From contig CM037836.1 of assembly GCA_021234535.1 (NCBI GenBank), positions 14,119,111-14,183,110 on the forward strand: a DNA stretch of 64,000 bases, written 5' to 3'. The position numbers were made by a program, and so were the translations under genes. The notes beneath the pieces were generated by a model. It was not told the origin of the DNA, made no database searches, and worked only from the letters and a program-made list of their open reading frames with translations. The stretch comes from Stichopus chloronotus (lineage: Eukaryota; Echinodermata; Holothuroidea; Aspidochirotida; Stichopodidae). Positions 1-12,500 of the stretch are shown piece after piece (positions within the stretch are counted from its first letter, which is position 1; each line of letters starts with the position of its first letter).

Positions 1-110
1 GCGGGAGACCGTGCGGGTGGGGTCCAGGGGCAAAGCCCCTGAAGCTCTGAGGTCTTAGCACAAGTCTGGGTGGAAAATTAAGTCCCAAGAGAGGTATATT
101 ATTTATTTTT
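1..110 (-). repeat. Dispersed repeat, GAAGCTCTGAGG family (partial copy)
   Basis: The stretch reads as a GC-rich motif ending in GGGGCAAAGCCCC followed by GAAGCTCTGAGGTCTTAGCA. Its reverse complement matches the motif seen near 20050-20095 and, more diverged, near 19436 and 19563 on the plus strand, so this copy is in the opposite orientation. The left end is cut by the window edge. No coding potential is visible. Confidence 0.55.
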
Positions 111-200
111 ATATTATTTATTTTTTCGGTTGACCGTACTCCAAGGTTCCCAACTTTTTTCTTTGGGAGTACCATTTCACATTTAGGCGGTGCCACCTAG

Positions 201-225
201 TACACACACACACACACACACACAT
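201..225. repeat. (AC)n microsatellite
   Basis: A simple run of about twelve AC dinucleotides in non-coding sequence. Confidence 0.9.
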
Positions 226-476
226 TAGCTACATACACTTCCATTCCAGTCACTTTATTCTATAAAAATGTGCAGTACTTACAAATATTCTGTTTTTCAG
301 GTAATGAGAAAACATTATTCTTTGGGAAACTGATGATAACTTGAATCGCTCTTATGTGGAATATTTATGATATCATGACCGTAAAAAAAACATCATGTTA
401 TGTAGCAGTATTTTGATAAATGAGGGAAAGCATGAGATGAGTGATGGTTGATCTGGGGAGGATTATAGGAGAAGAG

Positions 477-950
477 GTAACCTAGATTCAACCTAGTGCA
501 ATGTTTGGCGCGTTTTGGAGTGATACGATGTGCTAGACTGATCATGAGATATGAAAAAAAAATCCACCTCTTATCTCAAGTATTCCAACTGTCGTCGCTC
601 CTAGACTGAAATATGAGAAATTATGATTTCCAGATTTATTAATTTTCAAATCACCAGGTAGCGTTACACCAATCTAGTGCAATTTTTTGCAACTTTTCTC
701 TCACAAAATATGGTAGACTGAGATTAAAAACAAATTCCAAGTAGTACTTCTGATTATCAGACCAAAGTCGCTTCTAGACTACAATATGAGAAATTAAAAA
801 TGGTGTCTCAGGTTTATTGAGAATTATTGCAATTATCAATTAATATTAAGCTCAATCTCGTGTAATGTTTGTCAGCTCTTGATGTCACAAAATATGATAG
901 ACTGAGATATCAAAAGTTACATCTATCGACGCTATGACAATTTCGTTTAG
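477..950. repeat. ~185-bp tandem repeat, about 2.5 copies
   Basis: Three consecutive diverged units can be aligned by eye. Each starts with CTAGTGCAATxTTT-like text (near 498, 674 and 857), then has AAAATATGxTAGACTGAGAT (near 520-560, 705 and 890), then, in the first two, CTAGACTxxAATATGAGAAATTA (near 601 and 775). The period is close to 180-185 bp and the last unit is truncated. This is satellite-like rather than coding; the frames are full of stops. Confidence 0.65.
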
Positions 951-2884
951 GGGTGTGTGGGTGAGACACCCCACACCTTAGCTCGGGACCGCCCAGGCTA
1001 TTGGTTATGTACATTAAGTTTAGGTTCATTATTACGACCATTGATAAATAATTAGTACACAAATTAATTTGAAAAATATAAAAATAAATAAAAGTAAATC
1101 ACTATTAGTACATGACCAATTATTGCGTACAAACGGAACTCGTACATTGTATACTTGGACGGGTCTGGCGTTTTCCATAGAACCACTTCACTGACAAATC
1201 CGTTCTATTCATTGCTATCCAACTGGTGTCAGTTTAAGTCAATCACGCTGGAATATTCCAATATACAATTACCAACACCAACTTAGCCTCATAGACAAGT
1301 GTCTGAGACAAGTAATCACATTTTAATTTACGTGCAAGCTACGCATGTGTTAGAATACTAGTGTGACCGAGAGAGGAGAGGAATAAACTTCTAGAGAGTC
1401 CTCTGATTTCAAAGTTTGAGATATTGTATAAGTAAGTCGAAATTTAGAGATGTGGACTCTGGATAGTCTTCGTTCTTTCAATGGTAAATCGAGATATGAG
1501 TCGAAATTTTGAGATATTGTCCTCTCTAGAAATTTGGTCGTACCCCGCTCACCGTAGAATTGAAATAAAAATATGATATTACCAACAGTGTCGTCTGAAA
1601 ATGATTGTTATATGTTAGTTTAAGTAAAATTAACTTATAACTTGAATTAACTTTTTGAAAATTACAATAGCATAAATATTCTAGATAAGAGCAATCCATA
1701 TTATTACCATTTTTGTTTCCATAGGAGGATTTTAGAAAGTAAACATTTTAGAATAAAAGAATATACTTTCTCATTAATTGAGAAATTGTGAACATATAAG
1801 AGACCTATTCCAAAACTGGATACATGAAACCCAGGACATCCAGGAAATGTTGTTTCCAAGGGGGGAGGGGGTTAAGCCAAAAAATTGTTAAAGTGCCCGT
1901 CAACTCTCGCAAAAGGCTTTTGCCCTCAGGCCAGGTCTCCACCCCTGCTGAAAACCCTTGACAGGCGCTTCATATGTGATATACATGACATGTAGTCAAT
2001 ATGTACCCTAAGCCTTAGGCCCAACGTTACTTTGGTAATTTCTGTCTACATTCTATTCTCGTTCATCTTCTGCCTAACCGACGAAAGGATTTTTTTTTTG
2101 CTGATCATTTTGAACCACTCTCCGTGATACGTTCGATGGAAATTCCTATAAATGTATTTCCATTGTTCATAGATTGTTTTTCAAATTGTAGACATGACTT
2201 CCTCTTTTAAAGCTGAGTAAGCCCAGCCTAGAACACTTGGGAAACGCCGTTTCGAATTTCTTGGGAGTTGCAGACATGGTATTTCTACTTCTAGCGTGGG
2301 AGTATGCAGCTAAGGACCGCCAGGAAATGGAATTTCCTGCCATCTGCGTGGTTTTAAAAGGCCCACGTTTCCTTGTGCACTCTTCGCCAGGTGATTGTGT
2401 AGCTCCCTTAGATAGTCCTGCCACACATGTCTCCAAGCCAGTCTTCGTCCAGGGTAAGAAATAAAAATACACGACCCAAATTGTCCTTTCATAGACTTTT
2501 GGCAATATATGTCGCCAGTCCTTGGCGCCCCCTGCCAATCATCAAATTGATCGTTTGTCTCAAAATATGCAATGTCTGGCCACTTTTGCACTTTCATTGC
2601 CATTCGGAGATACAGAAAACCTTCATTCCAAAGCTCAAAATTCTGCAAATACTTTAGAGCTTCTTCTTTTGGTCACGTTGATGGACGTTATCCCAGCCCC
2701 CAGACTGGAGGAACATCTAAAGCCATCATAAAGTGCAGCGAAATACGAACCTCTCTGTAGTCAATATATGTCCCCCCTCATCTCAAGTTGAACTGGTACC
2801 TTTGGTCACAGCCCCACCCCAAACATTTACCATTAAGTGGGTTCCTGGACATTATGCCCGTATGGCAAGCCCTTTTAACATTTA
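951..2884. other. Anonymous non-coding stretch
   Basis: No exon with convincing splice sites or a recognisable domain was seen. A short segment near 2228-2290 (CTAGAACACTTGGGAAACGC and following) resembles 12650-12700 and may be a dispersed repeat. The overlapping short ORFs at 2167-2760 on both strands have no family signature and sit in this repeat-like DNA. Confidence 0.4.
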
Positions 2885-3715
2885 CTTTTTTACTTAGGTA
2901 GAATTAATTACCCTTAACTTTTGCTTAAGCAAAATTGAATATCATATATGTGAAATCCAATTGCACTTAAGGTAAATAGAATGTACTATACTTAAGTAAA
3001 ATTCAATTCTAGTGAAGTACAATGCAATTTAACTTAAGTGAATTGAAGAATATTGAAGTTGACACTTCCGTTACTTCACGGCTACTGATCTATCTGATGT
3101 ATTGCAACGCACCTCACATATGATTCAGAATGTAGTGTTGCAACTAACTCAAGGAAACAATCGTTTCCATTACCTAAAAAGTAGAATAGATGGGTGTTAG
3201 AAGTATCGACAATACTAGAAGTAGAAATGGGTTGCAGTGGTTCGTTGTTGAACCGTCCCCTTGCCCTCGAAAGGGCCCTTCCTACTGTATTGGCAACAGT
3301 CTCGAACGTTTCGTCAGCTGGCTGCATTGTTGCTGATTTTGCAGGGCAGCACATATATATTTCGTACAGTATTTAGTAGAAAGTGTAGTTACGTCTAGTC
3401 TTATCCTACACGTGCAGGGCACTTGAGATGTTTCTGATACAGGCCTTCTGTCATTTGTGCACTGTGTACGTATAAGTGCATGCTAACGTTAGATTCTCCA
3501 TATATCTTGTCTCTAATCGGACTTCTCAAGCATGTTATATGAACGGTAACAAACCGATCCACCAATCACATTTAACTTAGGCTTAAGTAAGATTGACCAA
3601 TCATATTTGACTTAAGGTTAATTCTATTCTACTTCAGTGGAATTCCTTAAGCTTAAGAGAAACTGACAAAATATTTCACTTAACTAAAATAGCATTTTAC
3701 TTAAGATGGGATTGA
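2885..3715. repeat. CTTAAGT-rich imperfect inverted arms around a ~500-bp core
   Basis: Two AT-rich arms (about 2885-3070 and 3560-3715) repeatedly carry ACTTAAG and CTTAAGTAAAATT-type motifs. The reverse complement of the right arm resembles the left arm in motif order. The core between them (3071-3560) is less AT-rich. The arrangement suggests a non-autonomous foldback or MITE-like element, but no clean terminal repeat or target-site duplication could be fixed by eye. Confidence 0.35.
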
Positions 3716-3745
3716 CATTAAAACCTAATAAATTTAATGATATTT

Positions 3746-4777
3746 ATGCCTCGGTCACTCTACGAAAAAACGTGTCTGCGACTGTACTGGAACTCATGGA
3801 ATTGCAAATGGCATGCAACTGCTTGCAGCTAGTGCCGTCTACAATCGGAGCAGGGTGTGACGCAGACAGTAGTGCAACTTGGCTGCGTTGTTCTGCGTTA
3901 TACTGCGATGTACTGTGAATGGTCTGCAAACCAGAACGTGCAACTATTTGCAAAACGTTCTGTGTTGTGTTGCGTCGATCGGTGAACGACGGCGAATGCG
4001 CGCAACACGGTCGGAGCCTGAGTTGCGACGGGGCATGCAACGTATGTAGACTTTTCGGGAATCTACTGTGAACGTTTTGCGATGTACTGTGTAATGTTTG
4101 CAGTCAGACATACCCACAAGTGTATAAAAACGTGACGTGTGGTGGATGTTGTATGAATAGTTGAATGAGTGCGTGCAGTCGCCGTGCTGCAAACGTGTTG
4201 AGACTTGTTTGCAGCCGATTTCAATCTGGTGCGGTAGACAATACGTTGGGGGGGGGGGGGGAACGGGCGAATACTAGTTTGCAGTAGCTGCTGCGTCGTA
4301 TTGCGCATGTTCGCAGTACGTTCACTGCACATTAGGACGCAGGCGGCATTCGGACCAGTTCTAGGGAGGTAAAAGATGTTCCCTGTACTGCGCTTGTTGG
4401 CGAATGTTTGCAGTACAGCGCCGTACGACTCAGCATGGCGCCGCACAGTACAAGACTGCTACAGTCTGTCGTATAGCTGCTAGTTTAGACGCATACCGAG
4501 GTGGGAATGTTCGGCGATAACCGCAGGAGATGGCAGCATTGTTGCAGCACATCGGCGAACAGACTGCAACCATTGGCAAGGTATTTCTAGTTGCAAGCAG
4601 TTGTTTCATGTGTTCCGGTGAGCACTGGAGCACATGAAGCAACTAGCGACTCGTCTGCAACCCATGCAACTAGTCCCAAACTCGACGCAGTCCGTGTAGA
4701 AATGTAGCAAACATTTTCAAAATGACCCAGTTGCAAGCAGTCGCAGTACGCGATTTGCTATAGTGTGACCGAGGCAT
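3746..4777. mobile_element. Non-autonomous DNA transposon (MITE-like) with terminal inverted repeats
   Basis: The left end begins ATGCCTCGGTCACTCTACG at 3746. The right end closes with the reverse complement of ATGCCTCGGTCACACTATAG at 4777, and inverted similarity continues through CTGCGACTG further in. The ~1.03-kb interior is unusually rich in TTGCA, GCAAC and GATGTACTG words and in internal inverted motifs, unlike the AT-rich flanks. It holds no transposase; the minus-strand ORFs inside have no domain. A target-site duplication is not clear, so the superfamily is not assigned. Confidence 0.65.
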
Positions 4778-6340
4778 TAACATTCATGCAGCTTTGGTCA
4801 GTCTGTGTCATGTCAGTGAAATTTGATGTTACTCTATTTAGACAATTGCTGAATGTAGAACTACACCGGAATGAAATGAGGGGTAAATTTTGTTTGCCAC
4901 TGTGAACATTTTGTTGGAGACTTACAAAAATTCCATTGTTATAAGTAGAGGCAACATGGTGGAATAATCTCTGTCACATGAATGCGGACAACTATGTTTA
5001 TAACTACACTTCATCCTGAAGAATGTGTGACAGCAAACTCAGAAACAAAGAGTAATGGACACAAAGTTAGTATTGGAAAAGGAATACAAGAATGTGTTGG
5101 TAGTAAAGGACTTCAAATATAAGTTGCTAATTCATATACCCATGGACAAAGTCATGAAATCCATACGATTTGCATGTGATTATGCAGTGCTAGACACCAA
5201 TACTTGGACACACTTAGATAAAGCACATTAATTAACGGTGTGTGCAGTAAGAGCAAATAAGAAAAAGGATAGAAAGAAATATACACAACTGGTGTGCACG
5301 AATTCCAAATTTATGGAACAGTTTTCAGTCGAAAGCTGATGTCATAAATGATATTTATGCGTGAGACTATGACACCATTGTAACAGCACTAATTTGGTAT
5401 ATAGACAACAATAACATATGTTAAAAACACGAAGAAAGATATTTAGAACCCTTACTTATCATCTGATGTACACACTGGTACGTCATAATCACAGGGTTGA
5501 AGAAGAAATATGTTCATCATACGTAGATACATACATACAAAGAGGTCTCAATTGTCTTCGACTTAAAAGTAAGTAAACAAAGGATATCATAAGGCATATT
5601 AGGTAACTTCCTCCTATCCTATTCCTCCAAACCTTCACAAATTAGCATATTTGGTCTATGGTTGATATTCTTGATGGAACACAGTAATCTTTTTGTAAAA
5701 TGGAGAATAGTTGATAGACTTTGAAAGAAATTGCTTTCGTCTGTAATATGTTGAACGATTAACATTTTCACCAAACTTTCAGCACATGTTAGAGGAAAAT
5801 CCTCCACCAAACTATGTTTTTATATCCATATACTTAAAAATCATGTCAGAATCCGTCATGTAGTTCCACCGCCAACTTCGAAGCCAGTGGTAGAGGTACC
5901 TTCTAATGACAAATATCTTTCCAGCCCACTGGGCATTACATTGCCGTTACCTCCTCTTTGTACCATACACGCACCAAGGAGTGTTTTTGTTTCTTCGTGA
6001 GATTGATAAAACGATACTTAAAGAATGTTTATTGGATCATGTGTACCTTCTTTACTGTTCCAAGTTTTCAATTCTATGCAAAATTCATTTACATAATTTA
6101 TTTTGAGCAGCACGATATTTGAGTGACTGTTTGAAACATGGTTGTTTTCTGCAAAGTAGCAAAGGAAGCGATTTTAATGACGAATGTTATTGAATTTCCC
6201 CTTCAATTGAAACAATATCCTTGATAAGAACTCGAAAAGTAATGAAATAGCAGTGCTATTTATAAGGGTGCTTTCTAACATGTGCTGAAATATGAATGAC
6301 TTGTATCTTAATTTAAACAGTGCACTCGATACTGATCGGT
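4778..6340. other. Anonymous AT-rich stretch with one short ORF
   Basis: The only item of note is a 58-codon ATG-initiated plus-strand frame at 5055-5231. It has balanced codon content (starts MDTKLVLEKEY, ends HLDKAH) but no recognisable family. Otherwise nothing supports a gene. Confidence 0.35.
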
Positions 6341-6349
6341 ACTGTTGTT

Positions 6350-7440
6350 GTGATTTTATGGTCGACAGAATCCTGTATCCTGTGGATAAGGATTAGACGT
6401 TATTCGACGATGGCGGGAACGTTAAAATTAATTGAACTGCTAACAAAGCAACACAAAACAAAACTCCAGAGGGTGAACATCAAATGGAGGTAACAGATGA
6501 GCAGCATAATCTCAGGTTAAGTAATCTAGCAGCACAACAGTCCCCACGTAAGACAAATGACTTTCTAATGCCCCACATTGTGAATTTCATTAACGAACAA
6601 TTTGATCCCAAGAGATGTGTGGCCAAAAAGAAAGATTCAAATTTTGGAGTGACACGAAATCAAGTGAGACACTTCAAGGACTGGTAGCCCGCATTCGAAA
6701 AGAAGCGGTGACATGAGATTTCCTGTCCATCAAAGACCCACAGGACAAAGCCATGCGGCAACGTTTTAAATGTTCGGTGAACAGCGAAGCTGTTCCTAAG
6801 GCCATGTTGAATGGCAATAAGGATGAACCCAGTTTCCATAGGGCTGTTCCAATTGCGATTGAAACAAAAGATGGTGGAAAAGTAGCAAAAGAGATTGTCT
6901 ACGGGTTATATCCAATGTCCGTCAACAAAGATAGGAAAACAGGTCAGGAAAAAGGACAAGTCACAGCCAATTAAGTGTCACCTGGGAGAAGTTATGGCGT
7001 TACAAATGCTGAAAAAACCATAAGGTATAGAAGACCATAAGATCCGATTGTCCATGCAAGAACTGAAATTGCCATTGTTGTAAACATGGCCGACAACTGC
7101 AAGGAATTTGTCAAGAATAAAAAAGATAGGATTCCGCGTAGACAAGTTACCACAATGGAACTGGTTAAAGTCATACTTGGCTCAGACCTTCCAGAGGATG
7201 TGCCAAAAGTGGAAGGCCCTGTTGTTATCCAAAATCAACAGATTTTAAATGAACTTGATACTGCTACTGAGGGTAATTTCACCTCTTTGCCAGTGTGAAA
7301 GTAAATAGGCAAACCGGAGCTGAGAGATGTCAGTCATCGGTGCGAATTAGCCAGCAATTACAAGTTACTCGTGCTTGGTACTTTTACTGGACGTACCAGG
7401 GAAACAAAATCTGGCAACGAATCCGAAATTTCCTAAAGTA
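6350..7440 (+). mobile_element. Degenerate Ty3/gypsy-type gag-protease fragment
   Basis: Open segments at 6484-6687, 6753-6974 and 7086-7298 are separated by stops and frame changes. They carry text typical of invertebrate gypsy-type gag: the FKCSVN..AVPKAM motif, then a run of about 14 residues, then KVAKEIVYG. The last segment ends in a retropepsin-like patch, LDTATEGNF followed by SLPV, continuing as degenerate sequence past a stop. The usual active-site D-T/S-G is read here as D-T-A, so the protease looks dead. No RT, integrase or LTR was found nearby. It is a relic and is not expected to be expressed. Confidence 0.7.
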
Positions 7441-10230
7441 TCCAGCTCCAAATCCTTGAGTTGTTCCATACAGGACACTGTGGAAAGTAACTTGCTCGCA
7501 CAGCAGTGCTCTTGTCTTGAAGTGATAATGCAACCGAAGCAAAGAGTGGCAATTGCCAATGGTCTATCTTGACAATCTTGTCGCTTAGACTTTCTTACTT
7601 TCTTCACATCTTTCCCTTGGTCCACATGACGAGGTGAAGACAGAATAGTGTTAGCTCTTGTCCTATTGTCCTTTGCTATAGCAAATACACGCAATTTCCA
7701 ATTACAAATATGATAAGAAAAACAAGCTTGACTGCTCACATGCTTTATCATAAATGCATATAAATATATATGTATATAAATGTGCCAGTTTAGATTAGGA
7801 AAAAGTCTCAAATTTGAAACAAGTAAAATATCATCAGAAGGGAAATATTAAGGCATGTTATAAAAAGTGATTTAGGGTTAATGCTGTGATACATTTGAAG
7901 AGTCATGTTGTGTAAGCACTCTGGAGAAATTTGCATTTAGCTCCCCTTTGTGGTTCATGAGACATATCGCACATGAAATTATCACTTCTCCGCCTAATAT
8001 GAACTGGAAGCAAGAGTGTGTGTCCGTTATAATCTTACAAGGCTCACACTCATAGGAAATGCTTTTTTTTCCGTGCACATTTGACACGCGCTTTGTGCTT
8101 TTCCATAACGTAATGTGGTGTGGTTGGTTCAAATGCATGAGAAATTTACATGTTTTTATCTGCCACAGGAAAGTCACATAGATATGTAAGACTAAAAAGA
8201 AATATATAACAAAAGCAGACTCTTGAATGTGACATAATTCCAGCTGGCGTCCAAAACATTTAACTCTACATATGCAATGTAATCTGATAATGTAAACAAA
8301 TCGCAAAATTGTTACGTGACCAGAGTGCCCCCACATAATCACACATGACAAATAGCTTCACGCTTGGACCGTCCCTTTAATAAATGCTTAGCCTCATCAG
8401 GTCTTCAATCAATGAAATTTTCAATTGCACTTGATTCGTTAATTCTCCACACACTGGGTTTTCCTCATGAAAACATCTAACTAGACTGTGTATGCTACAA
8501 TGCTAAAAAGTTTTACAAAATGATAGCTTCCGTAGGTGCCTAGGGTAAACTTACAGTAACTTTGGCTGTATTTTCTGCTAGTGTACGCAGACGTACAATC
8601 TCATGTTATCTCTTTCATTTGTCATGATGATGTTATGGTTGTAAGATGAATGTCCATGTAACGTAATATCCACTTTGTAAGAATATAAAGCCATAACCAA
8701 TGTAACGCTAATACCTTAATTATAACAAATGGAAAATTATGCAAATATACAATATAAATTGGCATTTGGAAATTATAGACCAACAATAAATGAGAATTAG
8801 AGGATTAAGGCAAACTACACACTAAAACTTAAAGAAATACCAATGTCCCTTATGCACAACGAGGAAGTACGTACAGCAGGCTTGAAGTATCATTCTAATT
8901 TATTGCTGCTTGGATGTAATTTTCAAACAGGCACAGCTTAAATGTGAAGCTGCTGCGCTCTGGAATAAGAAGGTGAAAATCAATGGGCATAGCTCACACT
9001 GATTTATACTGTATTGTGTTCATGTGGTCGTGCATCATTTCCTTCCTCCTAAATTTTGACATTAAATACAAAACCTGAAGACCCAACATGTTTAACACTT
9101 GATGTTTCATGCTCACACAACGTTTACACAGCTTGAGAAATTGTAACTTTACATAATCTAAACAAAAATCAGCATGTTGCCCTACTAAACATGGACAACC
9201 GTACCACGATCTAGCCAACTATAACAGTCACCAAGTTTTCCTGATTGAGATAAAGTAGCCTATTGGCAAGGTGTATAGTTTGATTTCTTGTGACCCCAAA
9301 TGATCTTTGACATGCATCAAACAATAGGGGTCATTCATAATTAGAATGATCTCCCTAATTTCTGTAACTTTTTTGTGTAGATTGGCAATTGCAGAGCATC
9401 GACTTCATGAAGCGATACGGTAGAGCCCACTACAATCTACTTCGAACACGCAATGACCTACGTTTTTCGTATAACCCACTGACTATGTTATTCTACAAAT
9501 AAAAATGACTTGCAAAATTTTCTTGAACAATTGTGATATAGCTTTTCAAAATATTGACAAACGCGACGAAGACGCAACTAAGAATTTATGCCCGCTTAGA
9601 TTGCTTCCCATAAGCTCAATGTTGAATCCAAGGATAGATTTAGAAATAGAAGTCAGCCTGTCAAAGTTTACAAGCTATCTTTAGATAAATAGAATTGATA
9701 AGGGTAAAATTATGACGAAATGAACAAAATAATGTATAAATGTTAGTAAGTCTGGTGCTTAAAATACTGGTCTAATTTAAGGCCTAAACAGGCAAACAAG
9801 GGAGGCCATGATCCCAATTGTGCACTAGGGCAAGAATGGAATTCGATGGGAAAACTCAGGCCTAAAAGGCCAAGTCCTAAATTTGTTCAGTTTCACCATA
9901 GCACTACGACGGTGGCACAAAATGTTAGGACCAATTAATTCATCGTTTATAAAAGAACATTAGTGGTTGTTCAATCACAGCTATACTTCAGTGACGGACA
10001 TCTTTGAGTTGAATATACCGTATAAAGGAAACAATAGCCTATACAAACATTCTGTGCCAACATCACTCTTATGGCCCTTCAGTTACACGTAACTTACATG
10101 TTACAGTTGCATTCGCTGGTACAGCCTGCCAGGATCTTACAGTTGAATCAACGTGATGGTAAAGACCCTCAGTCGATGAGACTTCTTGATCATGAAACTC
10201 AATATGTATATATATAGCAAGTAGGCCAAA
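7441..10230. other. Anonymous stretch
   Basis: AT-rich sequence with long but featureless ORFs; the longest is 7878-8351 on the minus strand. These are rich in Cys, His and Ile without domain order or splice context. I see no gene here. Confidence 0.4.
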
Positions 10231-10244
10231 TGCCCGAAATCGAG

Positions 10245-10430
10245 CGCAAAGCACAAGTTTAGCGGGTGGAGTTCAGGTGTACGCCCTACTAGGGCTCTAC
10301 TAGGGCTCCTACTAGGGCTCCTACTAGGGTCCAGAGGCAAATGCCGGGTTGGGGTCTGCACCTAGCAGTTTCTTTTGCCCTCCAATCCCCCCCCCCCCCC
10401 AATGTAAAATCCTGGTGTCGCCACTGCCAC
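10245..10430. repeat. Dispersed repeat end with short internal CTACTAGGGCTC array and poly-C
   Basis: Four consecutive imperfect 12-13-bp CTACTAGGGCTC units run from 10287 to 10330. They are followed by TTTCTTTTGCCCTCCAATC, a C run and AATGTAAAATCCTGGTG. The same ending (CTTTTGCCCCTAAT, then TTTAAAATGCTGGTGCAG) occurs at 20257-20308, so both belong to one dispersed family. Confidence 0.5.
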
Positions 10431-12335
10431 TTGTTAAACACATATTTACTTAAGCTGTGTGACTGGTCATAGTTTGAGTCAAGGAAGCTGTCACGTGACT
10501 GAAAGACTTTTGACAGAATCGTTACACTGTGTATTCTCAGAAACAGTAATTGTATTCTTTTTTACTACAAGCACTCCAGTTACATTGGCACGTGAACATT
10601 CGGCTAAATTTGTACTTATCAGCCTGAGGTGTATGGTGGGATTCAAACATACGACATTCTGGATACGAAGTTAATTAAAATAACATGAGAGTACCAGTAT
10701 GTACGATTTTAAACTTCAACGTCGTCGTTTTGACAATTCGAAATAATTTGTTATTACGATAGGACTACGGAAGTATGCAAGATGGACTGAATTACCGTAC
10801 CTTTCTTTGTTTTGGTCTTGCACTTGATCCCTCAAAAGTTTCTTCTTGAACTTTTGCTGTTGTGTCCCTTGATGTTTCCCTAAATGTGATCCAAAAACCA
10901 AAACAAAGAAATCATCTTGCCTACATATGCCTTGCTTGAGCGGATGCAAACCATTATCAAACAATTAACAATGTTACTGCATAATGCTTTGATTACTAAT
11001 GCCAACATTTCTTTTATAAAGTATACTTGGCACAGTTTGTGTTCCATATGTCCACTTAAGCTAAACAAGGAGTACATCCACGGTTCAAAAAGGAAAAGAA
11101 ACAAGCACGTGATGATGATTATGTTGATGATGATGTCTACGATTATAAACAAGTTTAGAAATCATTTTAAGATTACCATCATTAGTTATATTTAGTTAGC
11201 AAAATTGGTCTTGACTAAACTAGGTTGAAATTGGTTAACATTTAAACGAAGATGTGATGAAGATCATATGAAGATGAGATATTTCCATTACAGGTTAATG
11301 AACCCAAGGACGTAGCTACAGGGGCGTGTTTGGTGTGACAGCCCCCCCCCCCCTTCTTGCATATGACTGTCCGCAAATGAGTGATCCACTCGACGAATTT
11401 CGAAACTTTCAATAATACATAAGGTGTGTAGGGCTTTCAATCCAACAAAATACTGACAGCGCCATCTCCAGGTGTTTCAAGTTGTCTAGAATAGATCTAG
11501 GGTATCTTTACAAAAATAAATAAATAAATAAAAAAAAAAAATTCTGGTACGCTGCGTTTCAATTGCTTGTTACGCTCTGTTAACTTTTTCCAAAATTATC
11601 CCATTATCCAAAAACCTGAATACACTACTGCAATGCCACACATCTAACCTTTTCTTTTTGAGACCACCTCAGTTATTTACCAACCCCTAACCCTCCCTCA
11701 AAACAAAATTTTACCTCTACGCTTTAAAGTACTATGTTTTAGTTTTTGATTGAAAGATAGTATAGGTCCCTCTTTCGGCATACAACATGAAGTAACGATT
11801 ACATGCTCTTAATCATCTATGAATTATACACTCTTCCTCAATCAAACCAATTCGTAGAGAGAAAGAGTATATTTCCAAACCTGTGTTCTACAAAACAAAG
11901 AATACTTTCTAGAGGCCAGAGAGACTGTAAAGTGCCATTTCCTGCAATCTTCTGGGGGCCATTTATCAGAAAAATTTTTGGTTGGCCACGAGTAAATCGA
12001 TGGATTGGATTAAAATTTAAAATATAGTCTGCTATTTTTGTCAAAGTGGACAGAATTGATGGAATGTGAATTGCTTTAATACTCTGCACGGACTTGTCAA
12101 ATTTTCATTCTGAGTAACCGTAGTTAAGGTCCAAAAATGGACATTTTACCAAGCAAAGTAAAAAATCATTACTTAAAAAAAATTGGATTCTGAAATCATA
12201 TTCCCGTCAAGCGTATTATCACATCTAGCACCATTTTGCATCCAGGCTATCCTACGAATCCAACAGTTTCACAATGGGACCCCTTTGACCCCCTCCCCTA
12301 GGATAGCTATCAAATAAGAGACACTGCAGCCTTTG
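10431..12335. other. Anonymous stretch with poly-C repeat start
   Basis: Around 11306-11355 the text GACGTAGCTACAGGGGCGTG plus a run of C resembles the start of a dispersed repeat, and 11511-11540 is an A-rich (AAAT)n run. No exon is supported. Confidence 0.35.
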
Positions 12336-12500
12336 CATCTAACAAAGTTTGTGAGGAGCTTGTCCTAAATGGGGCATTTGCTAACTCATTTTTCTGTGTT
12401 GTGGGCAGGATGACTGACAAAACACTGGAGGGCACAGAACAGGTGACAAGGTTGACATCTGACCATATCCCACACCGTCTTTGATGTTACGAGTTATTTA
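12336..12500 (+). repeat. Dispersed repeat, copy A
   Basis: The segment contains GGAGGGCACAGAACAGGTGA followed by a CAAGG..GACATCTGA..CAT run and then CACCG..TTTGATxTT. The same words occur in the same order at 21880-22045. Both copies also share the upstream GCATTTG.TA..TCA.TTTT text. Confidence 0.6.

Noticed and set aside
3744..4642. Several minus-strand ORFs of 70-127 codons
   Set aside because: All fall inside the TIR element at 3746-4777 and share its word bias; no transposase motif.
7365..7811. 148-codon minus-strand ORF
   Set aside because: It is antisense to the gypsy protease relic at its 3' end and has no domain.
7878..8351. 157-codon minus-strand ORF, one of the longest single frames in the window
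   Set aside because: Cys/His/Ile-rich without any domain order, no splice partners, and it lies in AT-rich anonymous DNA; judged chance.
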